Shown piece by piece: positions 25,074-34,349 of a stretch of DNA of 64,000 nucleotides (position 1 is its first letter; each line of letters starts with the position of its first letter). A model generated the notes under the pieces. The model was not told the origin of the DNA, did not search any database, and was given only the letters and a program-made list of their open reading frames with translations. The stretch comes from Aminomonas paucivorans DSM 12260 (lineage in GTDB: Bacteria > Synergistota > Synergistia > Synergistales > Synergistaceae), in assembly GCF_000165795.1 (NCBI RefSeq), contig NZ_CM001022.1, positions 1,583,812-1,647,811 on the forward strand, read 5' to 3'. A program made the translations under genes and the position numbers.

Positions 25074-26489
25074 CTACGCTTCTTCGGCGACGGGTTCCGG
25101 GGAGCGTTCCGCCAACAGAGGCTTCAGGTAGGTCTCGATGTAGGCATCCCGAACCCGCTTCAGCTCCTTCACGGGGATCAGGGCCAGCAGCTCCCAGCCC
25201 AAGGCGAGGGTTTCCTGAATCGTCCGGTTCTCGTACTCTCCCTGCCGGACATATCGATCCTCGAAGGCGTCGGCGAACTTGGCGAAGGCCTTGTCCTCCT
25301 CCGTCAGGGCTCCCTCCCCCAGGATCACCGCCAATTCCTTGGCCTCCTTGCCCCGGGCGTAGGCCGCGAAAAGCTGATTCATCAGGTCCGCATGGTCCTC
25401 CCGGGTCTTCCCCTTCCCGATCCCCTTGTCCTTCAAGCGAGACAGGGAGGGCATGACGTCCACGGGAGGATAGATCCCCTTGCGGTGCAGCCCTCGGCTG
25501 AGGATGATCTGCCCTTCGGTGATGTACCCCGTGAGGTCTGGGATCGGATGGGTCTTGTCGTCCTCCGGCATGGTGAGGATGGGGAACTGGGTGATGGAAC
25601 CGCTCTTTCCCCGAAGACGACCGGCCCGCTCGTACATGGTGGCCAAGTCGGTGTAGAGGTAACCCGGGTATCCCCGACGCCCCGGAACCTCCTTGCGAGC
25701 CGCGGAGATCTCCCGCAGGGCCTCGCAGTAGTTCGTGAGGTCCGTGAGGATGACCAGCACGTGCATGTCCTTCTCGAAGGCCAGATACTCCGCGCAGGTG
25801 AGGGCCAGGCGAGGGGTGGTGATCCGCTCGATGGCCGGGTCGTCCGCCAAATTGACGAACATGACCGTGCGTTCGATGGCCCCGGTTTTACGGAAGTCCT
25901 CCATGAAGAAGGAAGCCTCCTCGAAGGTGATCCCCATGGCCGCGAAGACCACCGCAAAGGCCGCATGCCCACTGATGACCGTCGCCTGCCGGGCGATCTG
26001 GGCGGCCATGCGGTTATGAGGCAATCCGCTTCCGGAGAAGATGGGCAGCTTCTGCCCCCGGACCAGGGGGTTCATCCCGTCGATGGTGGAAATCCCCGTC
26101 TGGATGAACTCCGAGGGGTAGTCCCGGGAGAAGGGGTTCATGGGAAAGCCGTTGATGTCCAGGGCGGTCTCGGGAATGATGGCGGCCCCTCCGTCGATGG
26201 GCTCACCCCGGCCGTTGAAGATGCGCCCCAGCATGTCGCCGCTCACCGGGAGGGTGAGCACCTTCCCGAGGAACCGCACCTGGGTGGTGTCCACATCAAT
26301 CCCCGTGGTCCCTTCGAAGACCTGGACCAGCGCCTTGTCCGCGGTGATCTCCAGGACGCGGCCCCGCCGCTTCTCGCCGCTGGCTAGGGAAATTTCCACC
26401 AGCTCGTCGTAGCGCACGTCCCGGACCTTCTCCACCACCAGAAGGGGTCCTGAAAGATCGCTGATGGTGCGATACTCCTTAGGCAGCAT
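25074..26489 (-). CDS. ntpB: V/A-type ATP synthase subunit B
   Basis: Non-catalytic nucleotide-site subunit of the A3B3 head; 471 residues. It has the beta-barrel start [12 protein letters not shown], the sequence [21 protein letters not shown] in place of a classic P-loop, as expected for B subunits, then GRKGSITQ-like [18 protein letters not shown] and [11 protein letters not shown]. The ATG at 26489 lies inside the 3' end of subunit A (11-base overlap), so the two are coupled and made in equal amounts. It is followed 12 bases later by subunit D. Confidence 0.97.
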   Translation of the reverse strand: MLPKEYRTISDLSGPLLVVEKVRDVRYDELVEISLASGEKRRGRVLEITADKALVQVFEGTTGIDVDTTQVRFLGKVLTLPVSGDMLGRIFNGRGEPIDGGAAIIPETALDINGFPMNPFSRDYPSEFIQTGISTIDGMNPLVRGQKLPIFSGSGLPHNRMAAQIARQATVISGHAAFAVVFAAMGITFEEASFFMEDFRKTGAIERTVMFVNLADDPAIERITTPRLALTCAEYLAFEKDMHVLVILTDLTNYCEALREISAARKEVPGRRGYPGYLYTDLATMYERAGRLRGKSGSITQFPILTMPEDDKTHPIPDLTGYITEGQIILSRGLHRKGIYPPVDVMPSLSRLKDKGIGKGKTREDHADLMNQLFAAYARGKEAKELAVILGEGALTEEDKAFAKFADAFEDRYVRQGEYENRTIQETLALGWELLALIPVKELKRVRDAYIETYLKPLLAERSPEPVAEEA

Positions 26490-28275
26490 CCTCGTCGCCT
26501 CCCGTGGTGGCCAGGTTCCCCAGGACCGTCTTGATGGTGTCCTCCAGACCGTCGAGCTGGGCTAGTTCCTTCTCGTCGATGTAGCGCATCCGGGCGATCT
26601 CCTCCCGGATGGGAAGCTCGATGACGTCCTTCAGCAGCGCCCCTCGCCTAAGGGCCTCCATGGCGAGGTGGTGGAAGGAGAGGATGTTGCGCAGCATCCG
26701 AAACTGCTTGTCCATGGAGGCGTAAGTGTCCACCTCGTGGAAGGCGTTCTGGTGCAGGAAGTCCTCCCGAAGGGACTTGGCGGTCTCCAGGATCATCCGC
26801 TCATCCTTGGAAAGGGAGTCGATCCCCACAAGGCGGACGATCTCCTTGAGCCGATCCTCGTCCTCCAGAAGCCCCATGGCCTCGGTGCGGAACCCGCTCC
26901 ACTCCCCGTCGTAGATGTTGTCCCAGTACTCCCCCAGCTTCTCCGCGTAGAGAGAATAGCTGGTAAGCCAGTTGATGGCGGGGAAATGGCGCTGGTAGGC
27001 CAGGCTGGCGTCGAGTCCCCAGAAGACCTTGGTGACCCGAAGGGTGTTCTGGGTCACCGGCTCCGAGAGGTCCCCGCCGGGGGGAGAGACGGCGCCGATG
27101 ATGGAGACCGCCCCCTCGCGCCCGTCCTCTCCCATGCAGATGGCCCGCCCCGCCCGCTCGTAGAAGGAGGCCAGGCGGGTTCCCAGGTAGGCCGGATACC
27201 CCTCCTCGCCGGGCATTTCTTCCAGACGCCCCGAGATCTCCCGCAACGCTTCCGCCCAACGGCTGGTGGAATCCGCCATGAGGGCCACAGAATAGCCCAT
27301 GTCCCGGTAGTATTCCGCGATGGTGATACCCGTGTAGATGGAGGCCTCCCGGGCAGCCACAGGCATGTTGGAGGTGTTGGCGATGAGCACAGTACGCTTC
27401 ATCAAGGGCTGTCCGGAGCGGGGATCCTCCAGTTCCGGGAACTCCAGGAGCACGTCGGTCATCTCGTTGCCCCGTTCCCCGCAGCCGATGTAGACCACGA
27501 TCTCCGCATCCGCCCACTTGGCCAGCTGGTGCTGGATCACCGTCTTGCCGGAGCCGAAGGGACCCGGGACGCAAGCTGTCCCCCCCCGAGCGATGAGGAA
27601 GAAGGTGTCCACCACCCGCTGTCCCGTGGTGAGAGGGGTATCCGGGGAAAGCCGTTTGGCCACGGGGCGGGGAATCCGGACGGGCCAGCGCTGAAGCAGG
27701 GAAACCCGCTTCTCTTCCCCTTCGGGAGTCCGGATGGTCGCCACGGTCTCCTCCACGGTCACGTCTCCCCCCCGGATCTGGGTGAGGGTGCCTCGGACTC
27801 CATGAGGCACCAAGACGCGATGCTCCACCAGCACCGTCTCCTGTACCACCCCGAGGACGTCACCGGGCAGGACCTGGTCCCCCTCCGCCTTGCGAGGCTC
27901 GAAGGACCAGCGCCGCTTGCGGTCCACCGCGGGAACGGCGATTCCCCTAGAAATGTAGGGACTCTGCGCCACATCTTCGATGGCCTTCAGGGGACGCTGG
28001 ACTCCATCGTAAAACTGCTCGATGAGTCCCGGCCCCAGCTCCACGCTGAGGGGTTCTCCCGTGCTCACCACGGGTTCGCCGGGCATCAGCCCGGAGGTTT
28101 CCTCGTAGACCTGAATGGAAGCCGTATCGCCTTTGAGCTCGATGATCTCCCCGACGAGGCCTATGCTGCCCACGCGGACCACATCGTACATACAGGCCCC
28201 GGACATGCCCCCTGCCACCACCAGGGGGCCCGAGATCTTCGCGATGGTTCCTTGAATCGTTCGCATCTCAGCCAC
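26479..28275 (-). CDS. ntpA: V/A-type ATP synthase catalytic subunit A
   Basis: Catalytic ATPase subunit; 598 residues, the usual size. It has the N-terminal barrel [15 protein letters not shown], the A-subunit-specific insertion (about residues 110-190), P-loop [12 protein letters not shown], Walker B region and [26 protein letters not shown]. The GTG at 28275 follows GGAGG at eight bases; ATG 28266 is the alternative. The energising ion is set by the membrane ring and probably is sodium (see subunit K). The protein can work as ATPase or synthase depending on the ion gradient. Confidence 0.97.
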   Translation of the reverse strand: MAEMRTIQGTIAKISGPLVVAGGMSGACMYDVVRVGSIGLVGEIIELKGDTASIQVYEETSGLMPGEPVVSTGEPLSVELGPGLIEQFYDGVQRPLKAIEDVAQSPYISRGIAVPAVDRKRRWSFEPRKAEGDQVLPGDVLGVVQETVLVEHRVLVPHGVRGTLTQIRGGDVTVEETVATIRTPEGEEKRVSLLQRWPVRIPRPVAKRLSPDTPLTTGQRVVDTFFLIARGGTACVPGPFGSGKTVIQHQLAKWADAEIVVYIGCGERGNEMTDVLLEFPELEDPRSGQPLMKRTVLIANTSNMPVAAREASIYTGITIAEYYRDMGYSVALMADSTSRWAEALREISGRLEEMPGEEGYPAYLGTRLASFYERAGRAICMGEDGREGAVSIIGAVSPPGGDLSEPVTQNTLRVTKVFWGLDASLAYQRHFPAINWLTSYSLYAEKLGEYWDNIYDGEWSGFRTEAMGLLEDEDRLKEIVRLVGIDSLSKDERMILETAKSLREDFLHQNAFHEVDTYASMDKQFRMLRNILSFHHLAMEALRRGALLKDVIELPIREEIARMRYIDEKELAQLDGLEDTIKTVLGNLATTGGDEDAA

Positions 28276-28316
28276 TCACATCGCCTCCGTAAGGAATCCG
28301 CAGGGGACGCCTGCCT

Positions 28317-28661
28317 TCACTGGACAGCAAAGATGTCCATGCCCACGGCTTTTTCCACGCATTTGCGGACAGACTCCATGCCGATGCCCGCCGTTCCGGA
28401 CTGATCGGGGATGGGGATGACCGTCATGGACGTCTGTTCGTTGAGTTCATCCACCACATCCCGATGGCGGGCGAAGAGGTCTTCCGTGAGAAAAAGGATG
28501 CCCACCTGTTCTCGGCGGACTCGCAGAAGGGCGGCGCGAACCGTCTCCTCTGTCGCGTCTGCCTCCACCACCACCGTCTCCACTCCAATGGCCTGAAAGG
28601 GCAGCACGCTCTCGTAGTCCCCCAGCGCAGCGACCCGAACGGAGGAGCTATGGGTATCCAT
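28317..28661 (-). CDS. V/A-type ATP synthase subunit F
   Basis: Small central-stalk subunit of 114 residues (NtpG in the Enterococcus naming) that binds subunit D. It has the alternating beta/alpha Rossmann-like pattern of the family: VRVAALGDYESVLPFQAIGV, then VGILFLTEDLFARHRDVV, and a C-terminal helix IGMESVRKCVEKAVGMDI. The ATG at 28661 overlaps subunit C by 14 bases. It lies between subunits C and A, as in other C-F-A-B-D operons. Confidence 0.93.
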   Translation of the reverse strand: MDTHSSSVRVAALGDYESVLPFQAIGVETVVVEADATEETVRAALLRVRREQVGILFLTEDLFARHRDVVDELNEQTSMTVIPIPDQSGTAGIGMESVRKCVEKAVGMDIFAVQ

Positions 28662-29661
28662 GGCGCAACAGCCTCCTCACCTTGTCACGGTCCGAACGGC
28701 TGGCTTTGGAGACCAGGACGATCCGCAGATTCTTGACCTCCATCTCCTTGCCCCAGAGAAAGGCCAACACGTTTTCCGGCGCATCCGCCTGATAGCGGAA
28801 GGAGGCCCAATAGACGCTGGCATGGTCGTCCAGGGCTTTCTCCATCCCGGGGATCACCTCGTCTGGATGAGGCTGTTCCTGAAGGATCCACGCCGCCTGG
28901 GAAAAGGCGGAGAAAGAAAGGAGGCGCGGCCAGGATTCCAACGGCTCCGTCAGGAGGGAAAGCAGCAGGGGGATACGCAGGGTTCCTCCCTCATGCAGGA
29001 AGGGAAGCGTTCGGTTTGCGTCGAAGCCGAAACGGCGCAAGCGGAGGACCACTCGAAGGTTCTCCGCGTCGATCCGCTGACGAGCCCACATCCGAATCCC
29101 CTCATACCCCAGGGAATCCACCAGTTCCGTCAGGGCGACAAAATACTGTCCATCCAGCAGACGGTCAACCTCCAAAAGATCCCGACACTGCTCCCAGCAC
29201 GCCATGCACTGCGGCACCACGCGGCTGAGACCATAGGGGAGAAGCCGGTAGTCCTCCGCATCCACGTTGGCGATGAGATCGTCCAAGGGAATCGACCCCA
29301 GGGACGTGAGGAGATCCCAACGCTTCTTTCCTCCTTGCCGAAGGCTGAAGGCGCTTTTCAGAAGAACCTTCACGTTGTGAAAATCGTACAGGAGCCGTGC
29401 AATTTCCAACACCGCCGGCTCGGGCACAAACCCCTGAACCTCACGGTAGGTCTCCAGGAGAGCCGATTCCAGGGCCTCGTCAAACCGTCCGGTCCGGTTT
29501 CCCGCCAGCGCGGGGCCGTAGACCGTCTCGGACAAGAGCTTGTAGGCCCCCGCTAGGTCCTCCGCGTCCACCATGCGTTGCAACAGGGCGGGATCAAGGA
29601 AGCGGTGTTCCATCGCACGGAGGCGAGCAACGACATATCCATAGGCCTCCCGGGTAGCCAC
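28648..29661 (-). CDS. ntpC: V/A-type ATP synthase subunit C
   Basis: Socket subunit (337 residues) connecting the central stalk D-F to the membrane K ring, homologous to yeast subunit d. It is mostly alpha-helical with the N-terminal YGYVVARLRAMEHRFLD and repeated Leu/Tyr-rich bundles, e.g. YDFHNVKVLLKSAFS and the C-terminal LWGKEMEVKNLRIVLVSKAS, which is the usual closing motif of the family. The ATG at 29661 lies 16 bases past the subunit E stop. Confidence 0.94.
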   Translation of the reverse strand: MATREAYGYVVARLRAMEHRFLDPALLQRMVDAEDLAGAYKLLSETVYGPALAGNRTGRFDEALESALLETYREVQGFVPEPAVLEIARLLYDFHNVKVLLKSAFSLRQGGKKRWDLLTSLGSIPLDDLIANVDAEDYRLLPYGLSRVVPQCMACWEQCRDLLEVDRLLDGQYFVALTELVDSLGYEGIRMWARQRIDAENLRVVLRLRRFGFDANRTLPFLHEGGTLRIPLLLSLLTEPLESWPRLLSFSAFSQAAWILQEQPHPDEVIPGMEKALDDHASVYWASFRYQADAPENVLAFLWGKEMEVKNLRIVLVSKASRSDRDKVRRLLRHGYP

Positions 29662-29677
29662 GGCCCCACCTCCTCGA

Positions 29678-30265
29678 TCAATCGTTGGCGAAGAGTTGCT
29701 TCACCACGTCCGCTTCCCGATCCTCCTGGAAGGTCCGAAGGAGCATCTCCCACGTGCAGTTCGTCTGGACCCGATCCCGAGCCAGGAGAAAACCACCCCG
29801 AATCCGAACATCCCGTTCAGGGCAAAGGGAATGCCGCTTCCCGTGGCGAGCATTGAAGTCCTGCAGCCAAGCCTCGTCCAACACCTTTTCCTGCGGACCT
29901 ACGTGGACCGTTTCGTCTCCCGTCTCGGCAGCCTCCAGCAAGAGGACCTCCGTCAAACGGGCGATGGTATCCCGATCCTGAGAAAGCAGGGACCGAAGGG
30001 CTTCGTCGAAACACCGGGCGATGGCAGCCCGACGGGCGTTCAGTTTTTCCCTGCGCACATCCAGCTTGGCCACCGTCTCCCGCCGACGAAGGATCTCGGG
30101 ACGCTCCTTCTGGAATCGATCATCGAAGGACGCCTCCAGCTCCCGGATCTCCCGCTCCGTCGCCGTCTTCAGCGAGCGGATCTGTTCCTGGGCCTTAGCC
30201 CGATGCTCCTCGGCCTGCTGTTTCGCATCGGCCTCAATCTTCGCGGTGATGTCCGCCAGTGCCAT
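29678..30265 (-). CDS. ntpE: V/A-type ATP synthase subunit E
   Basis: Peripheral-stalk subunit of 195 residues. The N-terminal half is a long charged helix (AKIEADAKQQAEEHRAKAQE) that forms a coiled coil with the G/H-type subunit; the C-terminal globular part binds the A3B3 head. A GGFLLARDRVQTNCTWEMLL segment matches the family pattern GG...D...I.N.T. It lies between K and C. The ATG at 30265 is 15 bases after the proteolipid stop. Confidence 0.93.
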   Translation of the reverse strand: MALADITAKIEADAKQQAEEHRAKAQEQIRSLKTATEREIRELEASFDDRFQKERPEILRRRETVAKLDVRREKLNARRAAIARCFDEALRSLLSQDRDTIARLTEVLLLEAAETGDETVHVGPQEKVLDEAWLQDFNARHGKRHSLCPERDVRIRGGFLLARDRVQTNCTWEMLLRTFQEDREADVVKQLFAND

Positions 30266-30280
30266 GTCCGGGGACCCCGC

Positions 30281-30784
30281 TCATCCGATCTTGATGCTGT
30301 TGAGGAGGATGATGCTCATCAACAGGGCCAGCACCGCGTAGGTCTCCACCATGGCGGGCAGGATGACCGCCTTCCCGATCTCCTCGGGACGCTTGGCGAT
30401 CATGAGGATGGTGGCAGCGGAAGATTTTCCCTGGTAGATGGCGGAATAGTACCCCGCCACCGCGATGGGGAGGCAGGCGAAGAAAATTCCCAGTCCCTGC
30501 CAGACCGAGACGTGGACTCCCGCCCCGCCCAGCAGCCCGGCCTTCTGGATGGCAAAAAACGCGGTGAGGAGCCCGTAGATACCCTGCGTCCCCGGAAGCG
30601 CCAGAAGGATCAGGGCAAGCCCGAACTTCTTGGGGTCCTCCGTCATGATCCCCGCTGCCGCCTCGTTGGCAATCCCGATCCCCATGGCCGATCCGGAGCC
30701 CGCATACCCCGCCGCCAGCGCCGCACCCAACATGGCCAGCACCGGTCCCAACTGATCCGCCATCGTCGCAAGAATCGATTCCAT
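30281..30784 (-). CDS. ntpK: V/A-type ATP synthase proteolipid subunit K (predicted Na+-binding c ring)
   Basis: Membrane rotor subunit of 167 residues with two duplicated helical hairpins, four membrane segments. The first hairpin has GYAGSGSAMGIGIANEAAAG then LALPGTQGIYG; the second has FFACLPIAVAGYYSAIYQGK then LPAMVETYAVLAL. Leu63, Thr66, Gln67, Tyr70, Gln118 and Glu147 line up with the sodium ligands Leu61, Thr64, Gln65, Tyr68, Gln110 and Glu139 of the Enterococcus hirae Na+-ATPase. Only one ion-carrying glutamate exists per four helices. The ring therefore probably carries Na+, linking the enzyme to a sodium gradient; this is inference from residue matching. Confidence 0.95.
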   Translation of the reverse strand: MESILATMADQLGPVLAMLGAALAAGYAGSGSAMGIGIANEAAAGIMTEDPKKFGLALILLALPGTQGIYGLLTAFFAIQKAGLLGGAGVHVSVWQGLGIFFACLPIAVAGYYSAIYQGKSSAATILMIAKRPEEIGKAVILPAMVETYAVLALLMSIILLNSIKIG

Positions 30785-30854
30785 CGTTTCTCATGCCTCC
30801 TTGTCGATATATGTGAGAAACACCGAACCTGAAAACCTCACCGGCACCCCACAG

Positions 30855-32864
30855 TTACGGGAGGGGATCCGCTTTCTCCGCGAGACGCACAAATTGTGTC
30901 TCGCACCGGAACGGAGCAAAGGGACGCCCGTTGGCTTCGTAGAACTTGCTGAAGAACTCCACGTACTGAAGCCGCAGGGAGTGGATGAACGCCCCCAGGA
31001 TGTTCACGGCGATGCTGAAGATGTGCCCCCCCACGAAGATCAGGACGGCCAGAGGGATCCCCACGTAGGGCACTCCCACCACCAGGGTGCAGAGCAGGTT
31101 CACGATCATCCCGATGGCCGCCGAGGAAAGGCCCAGGGCAAGCAGTCGGCTGTAGCTGAGGGTATCGCCCAGATAGGCGGTGACGTTGTAGAGGCTCAGG
31201 ACGCCCGACAGGAGCCGCCCGAAAAGCGTGGGCTTGCCTCTGCCCTGAGTTGCCACCAGGACGAGAGCCCCCGCCGCGGCAACCACCTTGCTGAACCCGG
31301 AAAGAGACGACGGCAGGATCCCGGAACTGGTCCCCCCAAAAAACACAAGCCCCACCAGGAAGAGGATCCACCCGCCCTTGTCCGCGAAGGCCCCCATGTA
31401 GTCCTTCCTGCGAAGTGAATCCGCCATGCCCACCAGGAGTCCGAAGATCAGCTGCAGGAAGCCCAGGGCCAGGGAGATGGCCAGGAAGGTCATGGGATCG
31501 TTCATGGGATCCAGGATCTGCAGCGCATCCTTGGCAGGCTTCAGGAAACGCAGAAAGGGAAAGGCGTCCACGGTGTTGCCCAGCCAGGACCCTGTGAGTG
31601 CCCCCACGAAGACCGTGGAGATGCTCCCCCCCGCCAGGACGAGGAAGAACTTCCGGGCATTCCCCGTGAGCTGGTGCCGCACCAGGAAGTAGAGGAACAG
31701 GGCCGAAAGGACCAGCCCATACCCCGCGTCTCCGAAGCACATCCCGAAGAACAGGAAGAAAAACGGGGCCATGAGGGCCGTGGGATCCACCCCCCCATAG
31801 CTGGGGGTCCCGTACATGTTGGTCAGGGGCTCGTAGGGCGCGGCCCATCGGGGGTTCTCCAGCAACGTGGGAGGGACATCCCCTTCTTCGAGCTCGGTTC
31901 GCCGAAGATCCACTCCCTCCTCGAAGGGACGAAGGGTCCGACGCAGGTCTTCCTCTCGGGAGACGGGCATCCAGAAATCCGCCAACCGAGTGGCTGCCGT
32001 AGCTTCCGTTTCCCCGAGGGATTCGAGCCGTGATCGGAGGATGCTCCAATGGTCGGACAGAAGAAGGGCATCCTGAAAACGATGATCTGCCCCTTCCTTG
32101 GCTCGTTCCAGGAGAGCCGCTTCCTCGGTGCGGATTTCCTCCAGCCGGGCGGAAAGGACCGTCACCTCCTGCTGGGGGGACCCGGAAAGCTCGCGGGGAA
32201 GGTCGATCCGCGCAAAGTCGTGCTCCTCCGCGATCTTCAGAAAAGTCGCTGCCTCGGAGCGGAAGACCAGAACCGCCACGGTGCGGACCGGATCCTTGTC
32301 CTGCGGGGGAGGGGTGAAGAGATCGAATCGATCCTGGAGGTGTCCACGAAGGGCCTGGGTGAAGGCGAACAGGTTCTCCTCCGCCAGTCGCCCCAGATGG
32401 GCCTCCAGGAGCCCCGTGCCCGCGTTGAAGAGTTCCAGCGGGAAGGGAAGGGCGCAAAGGGGTTCCATTTGAGAAAGGAGCGCCCGCAATCGGGCGCCTT
32501 CGGTCCGAAGTTCCGAAAGCCTTCTGTCGAGATCCCGCAGTTCGCCAGACACGGCGGTCAGATCCTTGGAAGTCGCCTGCTTTTCCAGGTCAGCCAAGGA
32601 GAAGGCGGGAGTTTTTCCCAACACCCGATCTATCGCACTCGGTTTGTTCTCCACCAAGGGATCCAGGAAACGGGCCACGAAACGCGCCTCGCCCAGAGAC
32701 TCATCCACCTCGTGAAGCGGGGACCCGGGGCACGCCATCTTCCCCTCCTCCGCGGAAGGGGAGAGAAACTCACACTCGCCAAAACCCTGGAGCGCTCGGA
32801 AGACCGCCTCGGCCACGGAAGCGTGGACCACCAGACGGTATTTTCCCATCTCAGCTAAGGCCAT
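30855..32864 (-). CDS. ntpI: V/A-type ATP synthase subunit I
   Basis: Stator subunit (669 residues), equivalent of eukaryotic subunit a. The N-terminal half (about 1-330) is a soluble, coiled-coil-rich arm that meets the peripheral stalks. The C-terminal half has seven or eight membrane helices forming the ion half-channels next to the K ring (from FFFLFFGMCFGDAGYGLVLS onward). SYSRLLALGLSSAAIGMIVN carries the conserved arginine region. The ATG at 32864 follows GAGGTGA and overlaps the upstream small subunit by 14 bases; ATG 32849 is a shorter alternative. Confidence 0.95.
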   Translation of the reverse strand: MALAEMGKYRLVVHASVAEAVFRALQGFGECEFLSPSAEEGKMACPGSPLHEVDESLGEARFVARFLDPLVENKPSAIDRVLGKTPAFSLADLEKQATSKDLTAVSGELRDLDRRLSELRTEGARLRALLSQMEPLCALPFPLELFNAGTGLLEAHLGRLAEENLFAFTQALRGHLQDRFDLFTPPPQDKDPVRTVAVLVFRSEAATFLKIAEEHDFARIDLPRELSGSPQQEVTVLSARLEEIRTEEAALLERAKEGADHRFQDALLLSDHWSILRSRLESLGETEATAATRLADFWMPVSREEDLRRTLRPFEEGVDLRRTELEEGDVPPTLLENPRWAAPYEPLTNMYGTPSYGGVDPTALMAPFFFLFFGMCFGDAGYGLVLSALFLYFLVRHQLTGNARKFFLVLAGGSISTVFVGALTGSWLGNTVDAFPFLRFLKPAKDALQILDPMNDPMTFLAISLALGFLQLIFGLLVGMADSLRRKDYMGAFADKGGWILFLVGLVFFGGTSSGILPSSLSGFSKVVAAAGALVLVATQGRGKPTLFGRLLSGVLSLYNVTAYLGDTLSYSRLLALGLSSAAIGMIVNLLCTLVVGVPYVGIPLAVLIFVGGHIFSIAVNILGAFIHSLRLQYVEFFSKFYEANGRPFAPFRCETQFVRLAEKADPLP

Positions 32865-33177
32865 GGGTACCCATCACCTCTTTGAGGATCCACGCCGCCG
32901 TGGACGACACTTTGGCCCTGCTCTCCTCAAGGTACTGTTCCGACTCCTTCTTCCCCAACGCGAAAATGCTCTGCGCCGCGGAATCAGCCTCCCGCTCCAC
33001 CTCCTGGATCTTGGAACGATACTCCCTGTGAAGACGCTGACGGGCTTCCTTGATCGACCGTTCTGCCTCTGCCCTCGCATCCGCGAGGCTTTTCGCAGCC
33101 GTCCCCTTTGCCTCGACCACCAAGGCCCGGGCGTGTTCCTCATGCAACCGAATCTCCTGCGCAAGGTTCTCTGCCAC
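32851..33177 (-). CDS. V/A-type ATP synthase peripheral-stalk subunit G/H
   Basis: About 108 residues, almost wholly one charged, alanine-rich helix (VVEAKGTAAKSLADARAEAE ... LHREYRSKIQEVEREAD) and a short hydrophobic end (VSSTAAWILKEVMG). This is the partner of subunit E in the peripheral stalks (NtpF in the Enterococcus naming, AtpH type). It is the first gene of the operon. GTG 33177 has GGAGG eight bases upstream; the GTG at 33186 lies right against that site and is less likely. Confidence 0.88.
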   Translation of the reverse strand: MAENLAQEIRLHEEHARALVVEAKGTAAKSLADARAEAERSIKEARQRLHREYRSKIQEVEREADSAAQSIFALGKKESEQYLEESRAKVSSTAAWILKEVMGTHGLS

Positions 33178-33237
33178 CGATTCCACCTCCCTCCGGCTGC
33201 AAATGAGATGCCTGAAGAAAGAGAAAAATTCCTCGTT

Positions 33238-33267
33238 ATTCTAAGGGCATGAAGGGGGCATCGTCAA
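33238..33267 (-). promoter_or_regulatory. Promoter of the V/A-ATPase operon
   Basis: Minus strand TTGACG (33267-33262), an 18-base spacer, and TAGAAT (33243-33238). The start of transcription should be near 33231, giving a leader of about 55 bases before the first gene. No other promoter of this quality is seen inside the nine-gene operon. Confidence 0.72.
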
Positions 33268-33311
33268 TTGTGGAAACAAGCACGAGTTCGTTAAGACCGG
33301 GGGGCGGTACG

Positions 33312-33339
33312 AAAAACGGCCCGTCTCAGGGACGGGCCG
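33312..33339 (-). terminator. Intrinsic terminator after tRNA-Gly
   Basis: Minus strand CGGCCCGTC, a five-base loop, GACGGGCCG (33339-33317), then TTTTT (33316-33312). A perfect nine-pair stem with a U-run about ten bases past the tRNA end. Confidence 0.92.
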
Positions 33340-33347
33340 GGGATATC

Positions 33348-33423
33348 TGGAGCGGACAACGGGATTCGGACCCGCGACCCTCGGCTTGGGAAGCCGATGC
33401 TCTACCAGCTGAGCTATGTCCGC
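33348..33423 (-). tRNA. tRNA-Gly (anticodon CCC)
   Basis: Cloverleaf on the minus strand: acceptor GCGGACA/TGTCCGC (with a G-T pair), D-arm AGCTCAGCTGGTAGAGCA, anticodon stem TCGGC/GCCGA with loop TTCCCAA (anticodon CCC), and T-arm GCGGGTCCGAATCCCGT. Discriminator T and CCA are encoded. It has its own promoter and terminator, so it is a single-gene unit. Confidence 0.95.
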
Positions 33424-33435
33424 GCCACAGCGGAG

Positions 33436-33464
33436 ATTATAACCAGGGTTCCGGGGTTTCGCAA
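33436..33464 (-). promoter_or_regulatory. Promoter of tRNA-Gly
   Basis: Minus strand TTGCGA (33464-33459), a 17-base spacer, then TATAAT (33441-33436), a perfect -10. The predicted start is a few bases before the tRNA 5' end. Confidence 0.75.
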
Positions 33465-33552
33465 GGGGGCTCCCCTGGATGCCTTCCTGCGACAGGGAAA
33501 GCGGTTTCTCAAAGAGAGCGGAGGTTCCTCATACCCCCCTTTGCCCAGCCCT

Positions 33553-34338
33553 TCAGGCCCTACCCGGGAAGGTGGACGAAGGGGTCACGGATCGGAACCA
33601 CTCGTAGAGGCCCAAGGCTGCGGCAACGCTCCCGTTGAGAGACCCCGATTCTCCCCTCATGGGGATGTGGAGCACCTCATCACACCCCTGCAGGGTGGTG
33701 CGTCCTAAGCCCTTGCCCTCCGACCCCACAACCAAGGCCATACGGGGGGACAAGGGAGTCTCGAAGAGCGATCGCTCCCCCTGGGCTTCCAATCCCACCA
33801 CCCAAAGCCCTGCCTCCTGAAGCAACCGCAGATCCTGTCCCACGTTACCGATTCGCCCCAGGGGGAGCCTCAGGGCCGCCCCCGTGCTGGCCTTCACCAT
33901 GGCCCCCGTGGGAAGCGCCCCCCGGCGCAGGGGCAAAAGGGCAGCCAGCGCGCCCACCGCTTCGGCGCTCCTCACGATCGCCCCGGCGTTGTGTGGATCC
34001 TCCAGGTGGTCCAACACCACCACCAAAACCGGCTCCGGCGCTGGGGGGATGCGAGCAAGCACCTCCCGCAGTTCCAGCAGTTCCACCCCTGCGGTCCTCG
34101 CGGCCACCCCCTGGTGCACCTTACCCGGAAGCATGCGTTCCAACCCCTTGCCATCCAGTTCCTGTAGGGGGATTCCCGCCTCCCGACAACGATCCAGGAT
34201 CCGGCTGCGGAAGGGGTCCCGGGTTCCCTTGGCGAGCCATACTTTCAAGCACCGTCGGGGTTGGGATTCCAGCAGGGCCCAGACGGCATTGCGCCCGTAA
34301 AGCAGATCCTCTTGTTCCTTCTGCGGGGCATCCCCCAC
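33553..34338 (-). CDS. rlmB: TrmH/RlmB-type 23S rRNA 2'-O-ribose methyltransferase
   Basis: SPOUT-class RNA methyltransferase of about 261 residues. The N-terminal substrate-binding part starts LLYGRNAVWALLES. SPOUT motif 1 is LDHLEDPHNAGAIVRSAEA, motif 2 ALVVGSEGKGL, and motif 3 IPMRGESGSLNGSVAAALGL with the catalytic-knot Asn-x-Ser (most relatives have NVS; here NGS). RlmB methylates G2251 of 23S rRNA; a tRNA target of a TrmH relative is also possible. GTG 34338 follows GAGGGAAG; TTG 34353, overlapping the uvrA stop (TTGA), is the alternative. Confidence 0.87.
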   Translation of the reverse strand: MGDAPQKEQEDLLYGRNAVWALLESQPRRCLKVWLAKGTRDPFRSRILDRCREAGIPLQELDGKGLERMLPGKVHQGVAARTAGVELLELREVLARIPPAPEPVLVVVLDHLEDPHNAGAIVRSAEAVGALAALLPLRRGALPTGAMVKASTGAALRLPLGRIGNVGQDLRLLQEAGLWVVGLEAQGERSLFETPLSPRMALVVGSEGKGLGRTTLQGCDEVLHIPMRGESGSLNGSVAAALGLYEWFRSVTPSSTFPGRA

Positions 34339-34349
34339 GGTTTCTTCCC

